Assembly: GCA_963712835.1 (NCBI GenBank)
Contig: CAVQJJ010000008.1
Span: forward strand, 1-64,000
DNA: 64,000 bases
Reading direction: 5' to 3'
Origin: DATARH01 sp963712835
Lineage (GTDB): Bacteria > Pseudomonadota > Alphaproteobacteria > ATCC43930 > CGMCC-115725
In this document: positions 32,334 to 41,596 of the stretch, piece by piece
Position numbering within the stretch: the stretch's first letter is position 1
Layout of the letters: each line of letters opens with the position of its first letter
Translations under genes and position numbers: made by a program
The notes under the pieces: model-generated
The model's database searches: none
What the model saw: the letters and a program-made list of their open reading frames with translations, nothing else
Told to the model about the DNA's origin: nothing

Positions 32334-33055
32334 CCTGGCAGGCGACCGTGCTGACGATCTTCCCGGAGATGCTGCCGGGGCCACTCGCCCATTCGCTCGC
32401 CGGCCGGGCGCTGAACAACGGGCTGTGGGCGCTCGGCACAATCGATATCCGCGATTTCGCGACCGACAAGCACCGCTCGGTCGATGACGCGCCATTCGGC
32501 GGCGGACCGGGCATGGTGCTGCGTCCCGATGTACTCGACCGAGCGATCGGCGTCGCTGGCGGGGCTGGGCCGCTGATCAATCTGTCGCCGCGCGGCAAGC
32601 CGCTGACCCAGGCGTGGGTGCGCGAGCTCGCAGCGGGGCCCGGCGTGCGGCTCATCTGCAGCCGTTTCGAAGGCGTTGACGAGCGGGTGCTCGAAGAGAA
32701 CGAAGTCGAGGAGGTCAGCCTCGGCGACTTCGTGCTGTCGGGCGGCGAGCCGGCGGCAATCGCGTTGATCGACGCGTGCGTGCGGCTTTTGCCCGGCGTC
32801 GTCGGCACGGCCGAGACGCTCGACGAAGAGAGCTTTGCCGACGGCCTCCTCGAATATCCGCATTACACGCGCCCCGCCGTCTGGCACGGGCGCTCGGTTC
32901 CCGACACGCTGGTGTCGGGCGATCATGGACGGGTCCGCGCTTGGCGCCGGGCCCAGGCGGAGTTGCTCACCAGAGAGCGCCGCCCCGATTTGTGGGAACG
33001 CTATTGCGCCGCGGCGCCGGAAAAGGCCGGCAGCGGTCGGAGGATCGAACGATGA
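32330..33055 (+). CDS. trmD: tRNA (guanine-N1)-methyltransferase
   Basis: A 241-residue SPOUT methyltransferase that makes m1G37. Text: TVLTIFPEMLPGPLAHSLAG, DDAPFGGGPGMVLRPDVLD, LICSRFEGVDERVLEENEVE and GDFVLSGGEPAAIALIDACV, with the trefoil-knot SAM site. ATG overlaps the rimM stop (ATGA), and its own stop overlaps rplS in the same way, so rimM-trmD-rplS are translationally coupled. Length is typical. Confidence 0.97.
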   Translation: MTWQATVLTIFPEMLPGPLAHSLAGRALNNGLWALGTIDIRDFATDKHRSVDDAPFGGGPGMVLRPDVLDRAIGVAGGAGPLINLSPRGKPLTQAWVRELAAGPGVRLICSRFEGVDERVLEENEVEEVSLGDFVLSGGEPAAIALIDACVRLLPGVVGTAETLDEESFADGLLEYPHYTRPAVWHGRSVPDTLVSGDHGRVRAWRRAQAELLTRERRPDLWERYCAAAPEKAGSGRRIER

Positions 33056-33462
33056 ACCTATTGCAAACCCTCGAAGCCGAGCAGCAGGCCAAGCTTCTCG
33101 CGGCGCGCGGCGTGCCGCGTTTCGATCCCGGCGACACGGTGCGGGTCAGCGTCAAGGTCGTTGAAGGCGAGCGCGAACGCATTCAGGCTTTCGAGGGCGT
33201 GTGCATCGCCCGCAAGAATGCCGGGATCAATTCAAACTTCACGCTGCGCAAAATCAGCTATGGCGAGGGTGTGGAACGCATCTTCCCGCTCTATTCGCCG
33301 CGTATCACCGCGATCGAGGTGCTACGGCGCGGCGCCGTCCGCCGCGCGAAGCTCTATTATCTGCGTGGCCGCACGGGAAAGGCGGCGCGCATTACCGAGC
33401 GCTCGCGCGACCAGCTACGCCGGGAAGCTGAGGCCGCAGCCGCGGCCGAAGGCAAGCATTGA
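33052..33462 (+). CDS. rplS: 50S ribosomal protein L19
   Basis: A 136-residue L19. Core: FDPGDTVRVSVKVVEGERER, IQAFEGVCIARKNAGINSNF, TLRKISYGEGVERIFPLYSP and AKLYYLRGRTGKAARI. The alanine/glutamate-rich tail (REAEAAAAAEGKH) is common in alphaproteobacteria. ATG 33052 overlaps the trmD stop. leuC follows 20 bases later, so the leucine genes may be transcribed from the same operon. Confidence 0.97.
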   Translation: MNLLQTLEAEQQAKLLAARGVPRFDPGDTVRVSVKVVEGERERIQAFEGVCIARKNAGINSNFTLRKISYGEGVERIFPLYSPRITAIEVLRRGAVRRAKLYYLRGRTGKAARITERSRDQLRREAEAAAAAEGKH

Positions 33463-33482
33463 TTTCGTAGGGAGTCCGCCTG

Positions 33483-34898
33483 ATGCCCCAACTCCGCACG
33501 CTGTTCGACAAAATCTGGGAGAGCCACGTCGTCGCCCCGCAGGGCGAAGGCACCTACCTGATCTATATCGACCTGCACCTGATCCACGAGGTGACGACGC
33601 CACAGGCCTTCGAGGGATTGAAGCTCGCTGGGCGCGGCGTGCGCCGGCCGGACAAGACCATCGCGGTCGCCGACCACAACATCCCGACGACCAACCGCAT
33701 AGCTGGCGTTTCGGGCATCGACGAGCCGGATTCCCTGCTCCAAGTGCAGACGCTGGAGCGTAACGTCAAGGAATTCGGCGTCCCCTATTTCCCGATCACC
33801 AGCCTCGACCAGGGCATCGTCCATGTGATCGGACCGGAGCAGGGACTGTCGCAGCCGGGCATGACCATCGTTTGCGGCGACAGCCACACGGCGACGCACG
33901 GCGCGATGGGCGCGCTGGCCTTCGGCATCGGTACTTCCGAGGTCGAGCATGTGCTCGCCACCCAGACGCTGATCCAGGCGCCGGCCAAGAACATGCTGAT
34001 CAAGGTCGAGGGCTCGCTCGGCACCGGGGTCAGCCCGAAGGACGTGATCCTCGCGATCATCGCCAAGATCGGAACCGCGGGCGGCACCGGCCATGTCTTC
34101 GAATATGCCGGCAGCACCTTCCGCGACATGTCGATGGAAGGCCGCATGACGGTCTGCAACATGTCGATCGAGGCCGGCGCCCGCGCCGGGCTCGTCGCGC
34201 CGGACGAAAAGACCTTCGCCTACATGATGGGCCGGCCTTACGCGCCGAAGGCCGCCGCCTGGGAACAGGCGCTCGCCTATTGGAAGACGCTGCCCTCCGA
34301 TCCCGGCTCGACGTACGACAAGGAGGCGCACCTTGCCGCCGCCGACATCGCGCCGCACGTGACCTGGGGCACCAACCCCGAGATGGCCGCTCCAGTTACC
34401 GGCCGCGTCCCCGACCCGGCGCAGATCGACGACCCGCTGCGCCGCGCCGCGGTCGAGCGCGCGCTGCAATACATGCAGCTGTCGCCCAACACCCGGCTCG
34501 AAGATGTGCCGGTGCAGCGCGTCTTTATCGGCTCGTGCACCAACAGCCGCATCGAGGATCTGCGCGCCGCCGCGGCGGTCGCCAAGGGCCGCAAGGTCGC
34601 CGACGGCGTCACCGCGCTGGTCGTCCCCGGCTCTGGTCATGTGAAGCACCAAGCGGAAGAAGAAGGGCTTGACCGCATCTTCCTCGAAGCCGGGTTTGAA
34701 TGGCGCGACGCCGGCTGCTCGATGTGCATGTCGATGAACAACGACAAGGCGATGAACGCCGAGCGCGTGGCGACTACTTCGAACCGCAATTTCGAGGGCC
34801 GCCAGGGCAAGAACGCCAAATCGCACCTGATGGGCCCGGCGATGGCCGCCGCCGCGGCGGTCACCGGCAAGCTCAGCGACGTGCGGCAATTGGGCTAG
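33483..34898 (+). CDS. leuC: 3-isopropylmalate dehydratase large subunit
   Basis: A 471-residue aconitase-family subunit with the [4Fe-4S] ligands in IGSCTNSRIEDL and DAGCSMCMSMN, and substrate-binding text CGDSHTATHGAMGALAFGIG. With LeuD it isomerises 2- to 3-isopropylmalate in leucine synthesis. Start ATG 33483 with an AGGGAG site. It follows rplS and precedes leuD by 13 bases. Length is normal. Confidence 0.97.
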   Translation: MPQLRTLFDKIWESHVVAPQGEGTYLIYIDLHLIHEVTTPQAFEGLKLAGRGVRRPDKTIAVADHNIPTTNRIAGVSGIDEPDSLLQVQTLERNVKEFGVPYFPITSLDQGIVHVIGPEQGLSQPGMTIVCGDSHTATHGAMGALAFGIGTSEVEHVLATQTLIQAPAKNMLIKVEGSLGTGVSPKDVILAIIAKIGTAGGTGHVFEYAGSTFRDMSMEGRMTVCNMSIEAGARAGLVAPDEKTFAYMMGRPYAPKAAAWEQALAYWKTLPSDPGSTYDKEAHLAAADIAPHVTWGTNPEMAAPVTGRVPDPAQIDDPLRRAAVERALQYMQLSPNTRLEDVPVQRVFIGSCTNSRIEDLRAAAAVAKGRKVADGVTALVVPGSGHVKHQAEEEGLDRIFLEAGFEWRDAGCSMCMSMNNDKAMNAERVATTSNRNFEGRQGKNAKSHLMGPAMAAAAAVTGKLSDVRQLG

Positions 34899-34911
34899 GA
34901 GGGACACCGCC

Positions 34912-35544
34912 ATGGACAAATTCACCACGCTGACCGGTGTCGCGGCACCGATGCCGATCGTCAATCTCGATACCGACAAGATCTTCCCGGCGATCTACCT
35001 CAAGACGATCAAGCGCACCGGGTTGTCGCAATGGCTGTTTCAGGAAATCCGCTTCAAGCCCGACGGCTCGGAGAACCCCGAGTTCGTGCTCAACCAGGCG
35101 CCGTATCGCAACGCCAAAATCCTGATCGGCGCGGATAATTTCGGCTGCGGGTCGAGCCGCGAGCACGCGCCCTGGGCGCTGCTCGATTTCGGCATTCGCT
35201 GCGTGATCGCACCGAGTTTCGCCGACATTTTCTACAACAACTGCTTCAAGAACGGCATCCTGCCGATCGCCGTGCCGAAAGAGGTTTGCGACGAGCTGAT
35301 GGAAGACGCCAAGAAAGGCGCCAACGCGGTCATGACGATCGACCTCGAAAGCCAGACCATCTCGCGCCCCGACGGTGAGAAGGTGCATTTCGAGCTCGAT
35401 GCGTTCCGCAAACACTGCCTGCTCAACGGGCTCGACGATATCGGCCTCACCGAGGCAAAGCATACCGACATCTCGAGCTACGAGCGGAAGGCCCAGTTGC
35501 AGCGTCCGTGGGAGTTCAACCTCACGGAAAAGGCCAGCGCTTAG
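34912..35544 (+). CDS. leuD: 3-isopropylmalate dehydratase small subunit
   Basis: A 210-residue swivel-domain subunit: VNLDTDKIFPAIYLKTIKRT, ILIGADNFGCGSSREHAPWA and APSFADIFYNNCFKNGILPI are typical. It completes the LeuCD enzyme. GGAGGGA precedes the ATG. After its stop a long palindromic element separates it from leuB, which may lower leuB expression or protect the upstream mRNA. Confidence 0.97.
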   Translation: MDKFTTLTGVAAPMPIVNLDTDKIFPAIYLKTIKRTGLSQWLFQEIRFKPDGSENPEFVLNQAPYRNAKILIGADNFGCGSSREHAPWALLDFGIRCVIAPSFADIFYNNCFKNGILPIAVPKEVCDELMEDAKKGANAVMTIDLESQTISRPDGEKVHFELDAFRKHCLLNGLDDIGLTEAKHTDISSYERKAQLQRPWEFNLTEKASA

Positions 35545-35566
35545 ATCACGTTGGAGAAGCGATAGT

Positions 35567-35678
35567 GCGTCCTTCGAGACGCCCACTGCGTGGGCTCCTC
35601 AGGATGACGATTTTCTTCGTGCCATCCGACAAACCCCGTCATCCTGAGGAGCTCCGCTAGGCGCGTCTCGAAGGACGC
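35567..35678. repeat. Nested perfect inverted repeats between leuD and leuB
   Basis: Outer arms 35567-35582 and 35663-35678 are a perfect 16-bp inverted repeat; inner arms 35594-35609 and 35637-35652 are a second perfect 16-bp pair. In RNA this makes one long, very stable hairpin within the leu operon. It looks like a member of a mobile palindromic repeat family. Confidence 0.85.
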
Positions 35679-35714
35679 GGGTGGCGTTTTCAGCATTTTG
35701 GAGAGTTGCTTCAG

Positions 35715-36842
35715 ATGGCCCAATCCCATTCCAACCGCAGCGTGCTCGTCCTGCCCGGCGACGGCATCGGCCCGGAGATCATGCGCGAGGTGATGCGCGT
35801 GATGGAGCTCTTCGACCGCAAGCGCATCGCCAGCTTCGAGGTCAGCGAAGGCCTCGTCGGCGGCAGCGCCTATGACGCCGACGGCGTGCCGCTGACTGAT
35901 GCGACCTTGGCGAAGGCGCAGGAGTCCGATGCCGTGCTGTTCGGCTCGGTCGGCGGACCGAAATGGGAAAAGCTGCCCTTCGAGCTGCAGCCCGAGCGCG
36001 GCCTCCTGAAGCTGCGCAAGGAAATGGATCTTTTTGCCAATCTCCGCCCGGCCCAGGTCTTCGAGGCGCTGGCCGATGCCTCGAGTCTTAAGCGCGAGCT
36101 GGTCGCCGGACTCGACCTGCTGATCGTCCGTGAGCTGACCGGGGGCATCTACTTCGGCGACCCGCGCGGCATCGAAACCCTGCCCGACGGCACGCGGCGC
36201 GGCATCAACACCGAGGTCTATACCGAGACCGAGATCGAGCGTGTCGTGCGCGCCGGGTTCGAGCTGGCGCAGAAGCGAGCGAAAAAGCTTTGCGAGGTCG
36301 ACAAAGCCAACGTCATGGAGTCGGGCGTGTTGTGGCGCGAGGTCGCCAATCGGGTGAAGCCCGACTATCCCGATGTCGAGCTCTCGTTCATGTATGCCGA
36401 CAACTGCGCGATGCAGCTGGTGCGCGCGCCAAAGCAGTTTGATGTCATCGTCACCAGCAACCTGTTCGGCGATCTGTTGTCGGATTGCGCGGCGATGCTG
36501 ACCGGCTCGCTCGGCATGCTGCCATCGGCATCGCTCGGCGCGGCCGATGCGCCAGGGACCAGTGGCGGCCGGCGCAAGGCGCTCTACGAGCCGGTGCACG
36601 GTAGCGCCCCCGACATCGCCGGGCAGAACGTCGCGAACCCGCTCGCCTGCATCCTCTCGTTTGCGATGATGCTGCGCTATTCATTCGACCTTGGCGACGA
36701 GGCCGATCTGGTCGAGGCCGCAGTGCGTAACACGCTCGGCTCGGGAATACGCACCGGCGATATTGCCCGCGCCGGCCAGACCCGCGTCTCGACCCGCTCG
36801 ATGGGTGATGCCGTGCTGGGGCAGTTGGAAAAGGCGCTCTGA
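35715..36842 (+). CDS. leuB: 3-isopropylmalate dehydrogenase
   Basis: A 375-residue NAD-dependent dehydrogenase: LVLPGDGIGPEIMREVMRVM, DAVLFGSVGGPKWEKLP, DLLIVRELTGGIYFGDPRG, VDKANVMESGVLWREV, TSNLFGDLLSDCAAMLTGSL and EPVHGSAPDIAGQNVANPLA. It oxidises 3-isopropylmalate to the keto acid. ATG 35715 with GGAGAG upstream is preferred to the start three codons earlier. Final gene of the leu set here; leuA is not in the window. Confidence 0.97.
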   Translation: MAQSHSNRSVLVLPGDGIGPEIMREVMRVMELFDRKRIASFEVSEGLVGGSAYDADGVPLTDATLAKAQESDAVLFGSVGGPKWEKLPFELQPERGLLKLRKEMDLFANLRPAQVFEALADASSLKRELVAGLDLLIVRELTGGIYFGDPRGIETLPDGTRRGINTEVYTETEIERVVRAGFELAQKRAKKLCEVDKANVMESGVLWREVANRVKPDYPDVELSFMYADNCAMQLVRAPKQFDVIVTSNLFGDLLSDCAAMLTGSLGMLPSASLGAADAPGTSGGRRKALYEPVHGSAPDIAGQNVANPLACILSFAMMLRYSFDLGDEADLVEAAVRNTLGSGIRTGDIARAGQTRVSTRSMGDAVLGQLEKAL

Positions 36843-36923
36843 GCGATCAACTTTTCCCGATCGCGCGCGCATCGCTTTGCCGCTGAATCTCCGCTGTCAT
36901 ACATTATCACGCGAAGAGAACCG

Positions 36924-37499
36924 ATGGCCCACAGCAACGTACTGCGTCAGCCAGGCCCCGGCGACAGCGACCCGCCGCATGCGCTTGGGCCTGCCGACCG
37001 CGGGCAGCAGGACGCCCTACGAGCAAAGCTCCAGCAGCGCGAGCACGAGCACCAGGACGTCCTGCAGGAGAGGCTGCAGCGCCACGAGCACGAGCACCAG
37101 GACATACTGCAGGAGAAGCTGCAGCAGCGCGAGCACGAGCACGAAGACGTCCTGCGGGAGAAGCTGCAGCGCCGCGAGCACGAGCATCAGTCTGCGCTGC
37201 TCGATCGGCAAAGACCGCCGGTTGATCCATTTCCAACGCAGCTTGCGCTGATCGCCATCATCGCCGCGATCGGGCTGAACGGAGTGGGGATGCTGCTTGA
37301 GTTGGGGCACGCAACGCCCGCGAAAATGGCGCCGTTCGCCGGCGGGCTCGTCGCGGCCTTCCTTCCCACCCTTCTCGCCTGGACGGGGATGCACAAGCAG
37401 CACTCGGCCGGCGGCCGCGCGGCTCGTTACTTGGCCCGGCTGCTGTGGATCTTGTCGATCGGCCTCTTTGCCGCCGGCAGCCTCCTCGCCGGCCTTTGA
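36924..37499 (+). CDS. His/Glu-rich heptad-like repeat membrane protein
   Basis: A 191-residue protein in two parts. Residues 32-91 are four 15-residue repeats with the core LQ-x-R-E-H-E-H-Q-D (for example LQQREHEHQDVLQE), predicted to be helical and possibly a coiled coil; the HEH pattern could bind metal. Residues ~108-190 contain three likely membrane segments (LALIAIIAAIGLNGVGMLL, FAGGLVAAFLPTLLAW, LLWILSIGLFAAGSLL). The N terminus is proline- and glycine-rich. No family recognised. It follows leuB on the same strand but probably has its own promoter. Confidence 0.75.
   Translation: MAHSNVLRQPGPGDSDPPHALGPADRGQQDALRAKLQQREHEHQDVLQERLQRHEHEHQDILQEKLQQREHEHEDVLREKLQRREHEHQSALLDRQRPPVDPFPTQLALIAIIAAIGLNGVGMLLELGHATPAKMAPFAGGLVAAFLPTLLAWTGMHKQHSAGGRAARYLARLLWILSIGLFAAGSLLAGL
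37017..37196 (+). repeat. Four 45-base tandem repeats in the His/Glu-rich gene
   Basis: Four head-to-tail copies of a 45-base unit containing GCGAGCACGAGCAC or a close variant, encoding 15 residues each. Similarity at the DNA level is high, which points to recent expansion; copy number may vary between strains. Confidence 0.85.
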
Positions 37500-37514
37500 G
37501 CCCGCGCCGCCCAG

Positions 37515-39422
37515 CTAGCGCGCGTAGCCGATCCGTTTCAGGCTCTCCGCGATCTCGCCGAGGATCGCCGGCTCGTCGATCGTCGCCGGCATACGATATT
37601 CTTCGCCGTCGGCGATGGCGCGCATCGTCCCCCGCAGAATCTTGCCCGAGCGGGTTTTCGGCAGGCGATCGACGACCAGCGCCGCCTTGAAGCTCGCCAC
37701 CGGGCCGATCTTCTCGCGCACCAGCGCGACCGCCTCGGCCTCGATCTCGGCGATTGGGCGCACCACACCTGACTTGAGCACCAGCAACCCCAGCGGCACC
37801 TGGCCCTTCAACGCGTCGGCGACACCCATGACCGCGCATTCGGCGACATCGGGGTGCGCCGCCAGCACCTCTTCCATTTCACCGGTGGACAGGCGATGCG
37901 CCGCGACATTGATGATGTCGTCGGTACGCGCCATGACCTGGATGTAGCCGTCCGCGTCGATAAAGCCGGCGTCCCCCGTCTGGTAATAGCCGGGATAGGT
38001 CGACAGGTAGGATTGCACGAAACGCTCGTCGGCCTGCCACAGGGTCGGCAGCGCGCCGGGCGGCAGCGGCAGCTTCACCGCCAGCGCGCCGATATCGCCG
38101 GGCTTTTTGACCTCGATCGCCTCGCCTTCGGCTTCCGCTTCGAGCACGCGGATGTCCCAGCCTGGTACCGCCTGCGTACACGAGCCGAGCTTGACCCGCA
38201 GGCGCTCGATGCCCAGGCAATTGGCGCCGATCGGCCAGCCGGTCTCGGTTTGCCACCAATGGTCGATGACCGGCACCTTGAGCATATCCTCGGCCCAGGC
38301 GACGGTCGGCGGATCGGCGCGCTCGCCGGCGAGAAACAGCGCGCGAAACTTGCTGAGGTCACGGGCACGGATCAGCTTGCCCTCCGGGTCTTCGCGCTTG
38401 ATGGCACGGAACGCGGTCGGCGCGGTGAAGAACACTCCCACCCGGTGCTCATCGATCACGCGCCAGAAAGCGCCGGCGTCGGGCGTGCCGACGGGTTTGC
38501 CCTCGTACAGCACCGAGGTGCAGCCATGGATCAGCGGCGCGTAAACGATATACGAATGGCCGACCACCCAGCCGACATCGCTCGCCGTCCAGAACACCTC
38601 GTCGGGCCGAACGCCGTAGATGTTCGGCATCGACCAGGCGAGTGCCACGGCGTAGCCGCCGGTGTCGCGCACCACGCCCTTGGGGATGCCGGTGGTGCCC
38701 GAGGTGTAGAGGATGTAGAGCGGGTCGGTCGCCAGCACCGGGACGCAATCGGCCGGCTCGGCGGCGGCCGCCAGCTCGTTCCAGTCACGATCGCGACCGG
38801 GGATCAGCTCGGCCCGGCACATCGGCCGCTGCAGCACGACGCAGGAAGTGGGCTTGGCCCTCGCCTCCTCGATCGCCGTGTCGAGGAGCGGCTTGTAGGG
38901 GACGACGCGGTTGACCTCGACCCCGCACGACGCCGAGACGATGACCTTCGGCTTCGCGTCGTCGATGCGGGTCGCCAGTTCGTGCGCCGCGAAACCGCCG
39001 AACACCACCGAATGGATCGCACCGATCCGTGCGCAGGCGAGCATCGCGATCGCCGCCTCGGGCACCATCGGCATGTAGATGAGCACGCGGTCGCCTTTCA
39101 CGACGCCGAGGCCGGAAAGCGCACCAGCGAAGCGCGCCACCCGGTCGCGCAGCTCGCGATAGGTGAACGATGCGACCGTGTCGGTGACCGGGCTGTCGTA
39201 GATCAGCGCCACCCGGTCGCCGCGCCCCGCCGCGACGTGGCGGTCGAGGGCGTTCCAGCACATGTTGAGGCGCGCGCCGGTATACCAGCGATAAAACGGC
39301 GGCTTCCTATCGTCGAACAGCCGGTCCCAGCGCCGCTCCCAATCGATTGCCCCCGCGGCCTCGGCCCAGAATTCCTCCGGCCGGTCAAGCGAACGGCGAT
39401 AGACCTCCGCGATGCCCGGCAT
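37515..39422 (-). CDS. prpE: propionyl-CoA synthetase
   Basis: A 635-residue adenylate-forming enzyme of the acetyl/propionyl-CoA synthetase family: LYILYTSGTTGIPKGVVRDT (P-loop), VFWTASDVGWVVGHSYIVYA, DHWWQTETGWPIGANCLG, and the C-terminal lysine segment LPKTRSGKILRGTMR. The text GGYAVALAWSMPNIYGV fits PrpE better than Acs. It activates propionate (or acetate) for entry to central metabolism; other prp genes are not nearby. It is divergent from the GFA gene, and its stop converges on the repeat protein gene. Confidence 0.9.
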   Translation of the reverse strand: MPGIAEVYRRSLDRPEEFWAEAAGAIDWERRWDRLFDDRKPPFYRWYTGARLNMCWNALDRHVAAGRGDRVALIYDSPVTDTVASFTYRELRDRVARFAGALSGLGVVKGDRVLIYMPMVPEAAIAMLACARIGAIHSVVFGGFAAHELATRIDDAKPKVIVSASCGVEVNRVVPYKPLLDTAIEEARAKPTSCVVLQRPMCRAELIPGRDRDWNELAAAAEPADCVPVLATDPLYILYTSGTTGIPKGVVRDTGGYAVALAWSMPNIYGVRPDEVFWTASDVGWVVGHSYIVYAPLIHGCTSVLYEGKPVGTPDAGAFWRVIDEHRVGVFFTAPTAFRAIKREDPEGKLIRARDLSKFRALFLAGERADPPTVAWAEDMLKVPVIDHWWQTETGWPIGANCLGIERLRVKLGSCTQAVPGWDIRVLEAEAEGEAIEVKKPGDIGALAVKLPLPPGALPTLWQADERFVQSYLSTYPGYYQTGDAGFIDADGYIQVMARTDDIINVAAHRLSTGEMEEVLAAHPDVAECAVMGVADALKGQVPLGLLVLKSGVVRPIAEIEAEAVALVREKIGPVASFKAALVVDRLPKTRSGKILRGTMRAIADGEEYRMPATIDEPAILGEIAESLKRIGYAR

Positions 39423-39536
39423 CGCACCCTCCCTGAGAATTTACCGAATTGTCCGCTTAGATCGCCGGCTTGCCAAGCCGCTCGACACCTCCGGCGGTGC
39501 AGCGGACAATACCATCGCGAACATTTGGAGGCCGGC

Positions 39537-39962
39537 ATGAAGAGGGTGGCCGAGTGCCATTGCGGACAGCTGAAGGCGATCGCCTCGGGCGAGCCGGAGC
39601 GTGTCTATGTCTGCCATTGCAAATCCTGCCAGCGGCGCACCGGAGCTGTCGTGCATTCAGGTTCGCGCTGGCTGAAAAGCCAGGTGCGCATCGAAGGCGA
39701 GCACAAAATCTATGGTCGCGGCGCCGATAGCGGTTTCGAGATCCGCTTTCATTTCTGCCCGAATTGCGGGTCGAGCGTGTTTTGGGAGGGCGACCGTGGA
39801 CCCGATCATTACGGCATCGCGGTCGGTTGCTTTGCCGATCCGGATTTTCCGCCGCCGATCTATTCCGCCTACGAAGACACAATGCACAAGTGGCTCGAGG
39901 TGACAACGGCCAAAGAGCATTTGCCGGGGCCCCGGCCGGCAAGCCTGCCGATCCCGAGCTGA
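39537..39962 (+). CDS. GFA/CENP-V family zinc protein
   Basis: A 141-residue protein with the zinc-binding cysteines of the glutathione-dependent formaldehyde-activating enzyme family: ECHCGQLKAIASG, VCHCKSCQRRTGA and HFCPNCGSSVFWEGD. The founding enzyme (Gfa) adds glutathione to formaldehyde, though most relatives have no proven activity. GGAG lies six bases before ATG 39537. The next gene begins two bases after its stop, so the two are co-transcribed. Confidence 0.9.
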   Translation: MKRVAECHCGQLKAIASGEPERVYVCHCKSCQRRTGAVVHSGSRWLKSQVRIEGEHKIYGRGADSGFEIRFHFCPNCGSSVFWEGDRGPDHYGIAVGCFADPDFPPPIYSAYEDTMHKWLEVTTAKEHLPGPRPASLPIPS

Positions 39963-39964
39963 CG

Positions 39965-41596
39965 ATGGACGACGCGATAAATCCCTACGCGATCGGGCTC
40001 GACAAGAACGCGGCGAATTTCGTGCCGCTGTCGCCGATCGGGTTTCTGCTGCGCTCGGCCGCGGTCTACCCGCAGCGCGTCTCCGTCATTCATGGCGAGC
40101 GGCGCTACACCTGGCGGGAGACGCTGCAGCGCTGCCGGCGGCTCGCTTCCGCGCTTGCGCAAGCGGGGATCGGGCGGGGCGACACGGTCGCGGTGATGGC
40201 GCCCAATGTGCCCGAGGCGTTCGAGGCGACCTTTGGCGTGCCGATGGCCGGCGCGGTGCTCAACGCGCTCAACATCCGGCTCGACGCCGAGACGATTGCC
40301 TTCATCCTGCAGCACGGCGAGGCCAAGGTGCTGTTGACCGACGGCGAGTTCGCGCCGGTCATCAAAAAGGCACTGAATCTGCTCGAACGGAAACCGCTCG
40401 TCATCGATATCGCCGATCCGCTCGCCCCCGGCGAGCGTCTTGGCGCGATGGATTACGAGACGTTTCTCGCCGGCGGCGATCCCGACTTCGCCGAACTGAC
40501 CCCGCGCGATGAATGGGACGCGATCGCGCTCAACTACACCTCGGGGACGACCGGCAATCCCAAGGGCGTCGTCTATCACCATCGCGGCGCCTACCTGAAC
40601 GCGCTCGGCAATATCATTGTCTGGGGGATGGGGCAGCACCCGGTCTATCTCTGGACGCTGCCGATGTTTCATTGCAACGGCTGGTGCTTTCCGTGGACGA
40701 TCACGGCGCTCGCCGGGGCGCATGTGTGCCTGCGGCGCATCGAGGCCGGCGCGATCTACGACGCGATCGACGTCCACGGCGTCACGCATATGTGCGGCGC
40801 GCCGGTGGTGATGAACATGCTGTTGAACGACCGCGCCGCCGAGGGCCGGGTGCTGCCGCGCGCGGTCAACATGATGACCGCCGGCGCCGCCCCGCCGGCC
40901 GCGGTCATCGAGGGCATGGAGGGGCGCGGCTTCAAGATCACCCACGTCTATGGCCTCACCGAGGTCTACGGCCCGGCTGTGGTCTGCGCCTGGCATGACG
41001 AATGGGACAGCCTTGGCGGCGAGGAACGCGCCCGGCTCAAGGCGCGCCAGGGGGTCAACTACCCGGTGCTCGACGGGCTTATGGTCGGCAACCCCGACAC
41101 CTTGGCGCCGGTGCCGTGGGATGGCGCGACGATGGGCGAAATCTTCATGCGCGGCCACATCGTCATGAAGGGCTATCTCAAAAACCCGGCCGCCACCGAG
41201 GACGCCTTTGCCGGCGGCTGGTTTCACTCGGGCGATCTCGCCGTGCAGCATCCCGACGGTTATATCGAGATCAAGGACCGCTCGAAGGACATCATCATCT
41301 CGGGCGGCGAAAACATCTCGACGATCGAGGTCGAGGACGTGCTTTACCGGCATCCGGCGGTGCTCGAAGCCGCGGTCGTCGCCAAGCCGGACGAACGCTG
41401 GGGCGAGACGCCCTGCGCCTTCGTGACTTTGCGGGAAGGCGCCCCGGCGGATGCCGCCGACATCATCGCCTTCTGCCGCGGCCACATGGCGCGCTACAAG
41501 GCGCCGCGCACGGTGGTGTTCGGTCCGCTGCCAAAGACCTCGACCGGCAAGATCCAGAAATTCGTGCTGAGAGAGCGCGCGAAAGAGGCGTCTTAG
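39965..41596 (+). CDS. acyl-CoA synthetase (AMP-forming)
   Basis: A 543-residue adenylate-forming enzyme: LNYTSGTTGNPKGVVYHHRG, YGLTEVYGPAVVCAWHDEWD, FHSGDLAVQHPDGYIEIKDR, ISGGENISTIEVEDVLYRHP and the C-terminal lysine loop KTSTGKIQKFVLRER. It resembles the medium-chain/aryl acyl-CoA synthetases of plants and proteobacteria (AAE/AlkK type). The exact acid is unknown. Start ATG 39965, two bases after the GFA stop. Palindromic repeats follow the gene. Confidence 0.92.
   Translation: MDDAINPYAIGLDKNAANFVPLSPIGFLLRSAAVYPQRVSVIHGERRYTWRETLQRCRRLASALAQAGIGRGDTVAVMAPNVPEAFEATFGVPMAGAVLNALNIRLDAETIAFILQHGEAKVLLTDGEFAPVIKKALNLLERKPLVIDIADPLAPGERLGAMDYETFLAGGDPDFAELTPRDEWDAIALNYTSGTTGNPKGVVYHHRGAYLNALGNIIVWGMGQHPVYLWTLPMFHCNGWCFPWTITALAGAHVCLRRIEAGAIYDAIDVHGVTHMCGAPVVMNMLLNDRAAEGRVLPRAVNMMTAGAAPPAAVIEGMEGRGFKITHVYGLTEVYGPAVVCAWHDEWDSLGGEERARLKARQGVNYPVLDGLMVGNPDTLAPVPWDGATMGEIFMRGHIVMKGYLKNPAATEDAFAGGWFHSGDLAVQHPDGYIEIKDRSKDIIISGGENISTIEVEDVLYRHPAVLEAAVVAKPDERWGETPCAFVTLREGAPADAADIIAFCRGHMARYKAPRTVVFGPLPKTSTGKIQKFVLRERAKEAS

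Noticed and set aside
33357..34979. 540-residue minus-strand open frame
   Set aside because: Antisense to leuC, which has all catalytic and cluster residues.
35545..35714. Leucine riboswitch or leader peptide before leuB
   Set aside because: The structure is a symmetrical palindromic repeat, with no leucine-rich small frame.
37017..37196. CRISPR-like repeat array
   Set aside because: The repeats are contiguous without spacers and are coding.
37854..39536. Long plus-strand frame ahead of the GFA gene
   Set aside because: Antisense to prpE; only the part after ATG 39537, with its own ribosome site and zinc cysteines, is real.
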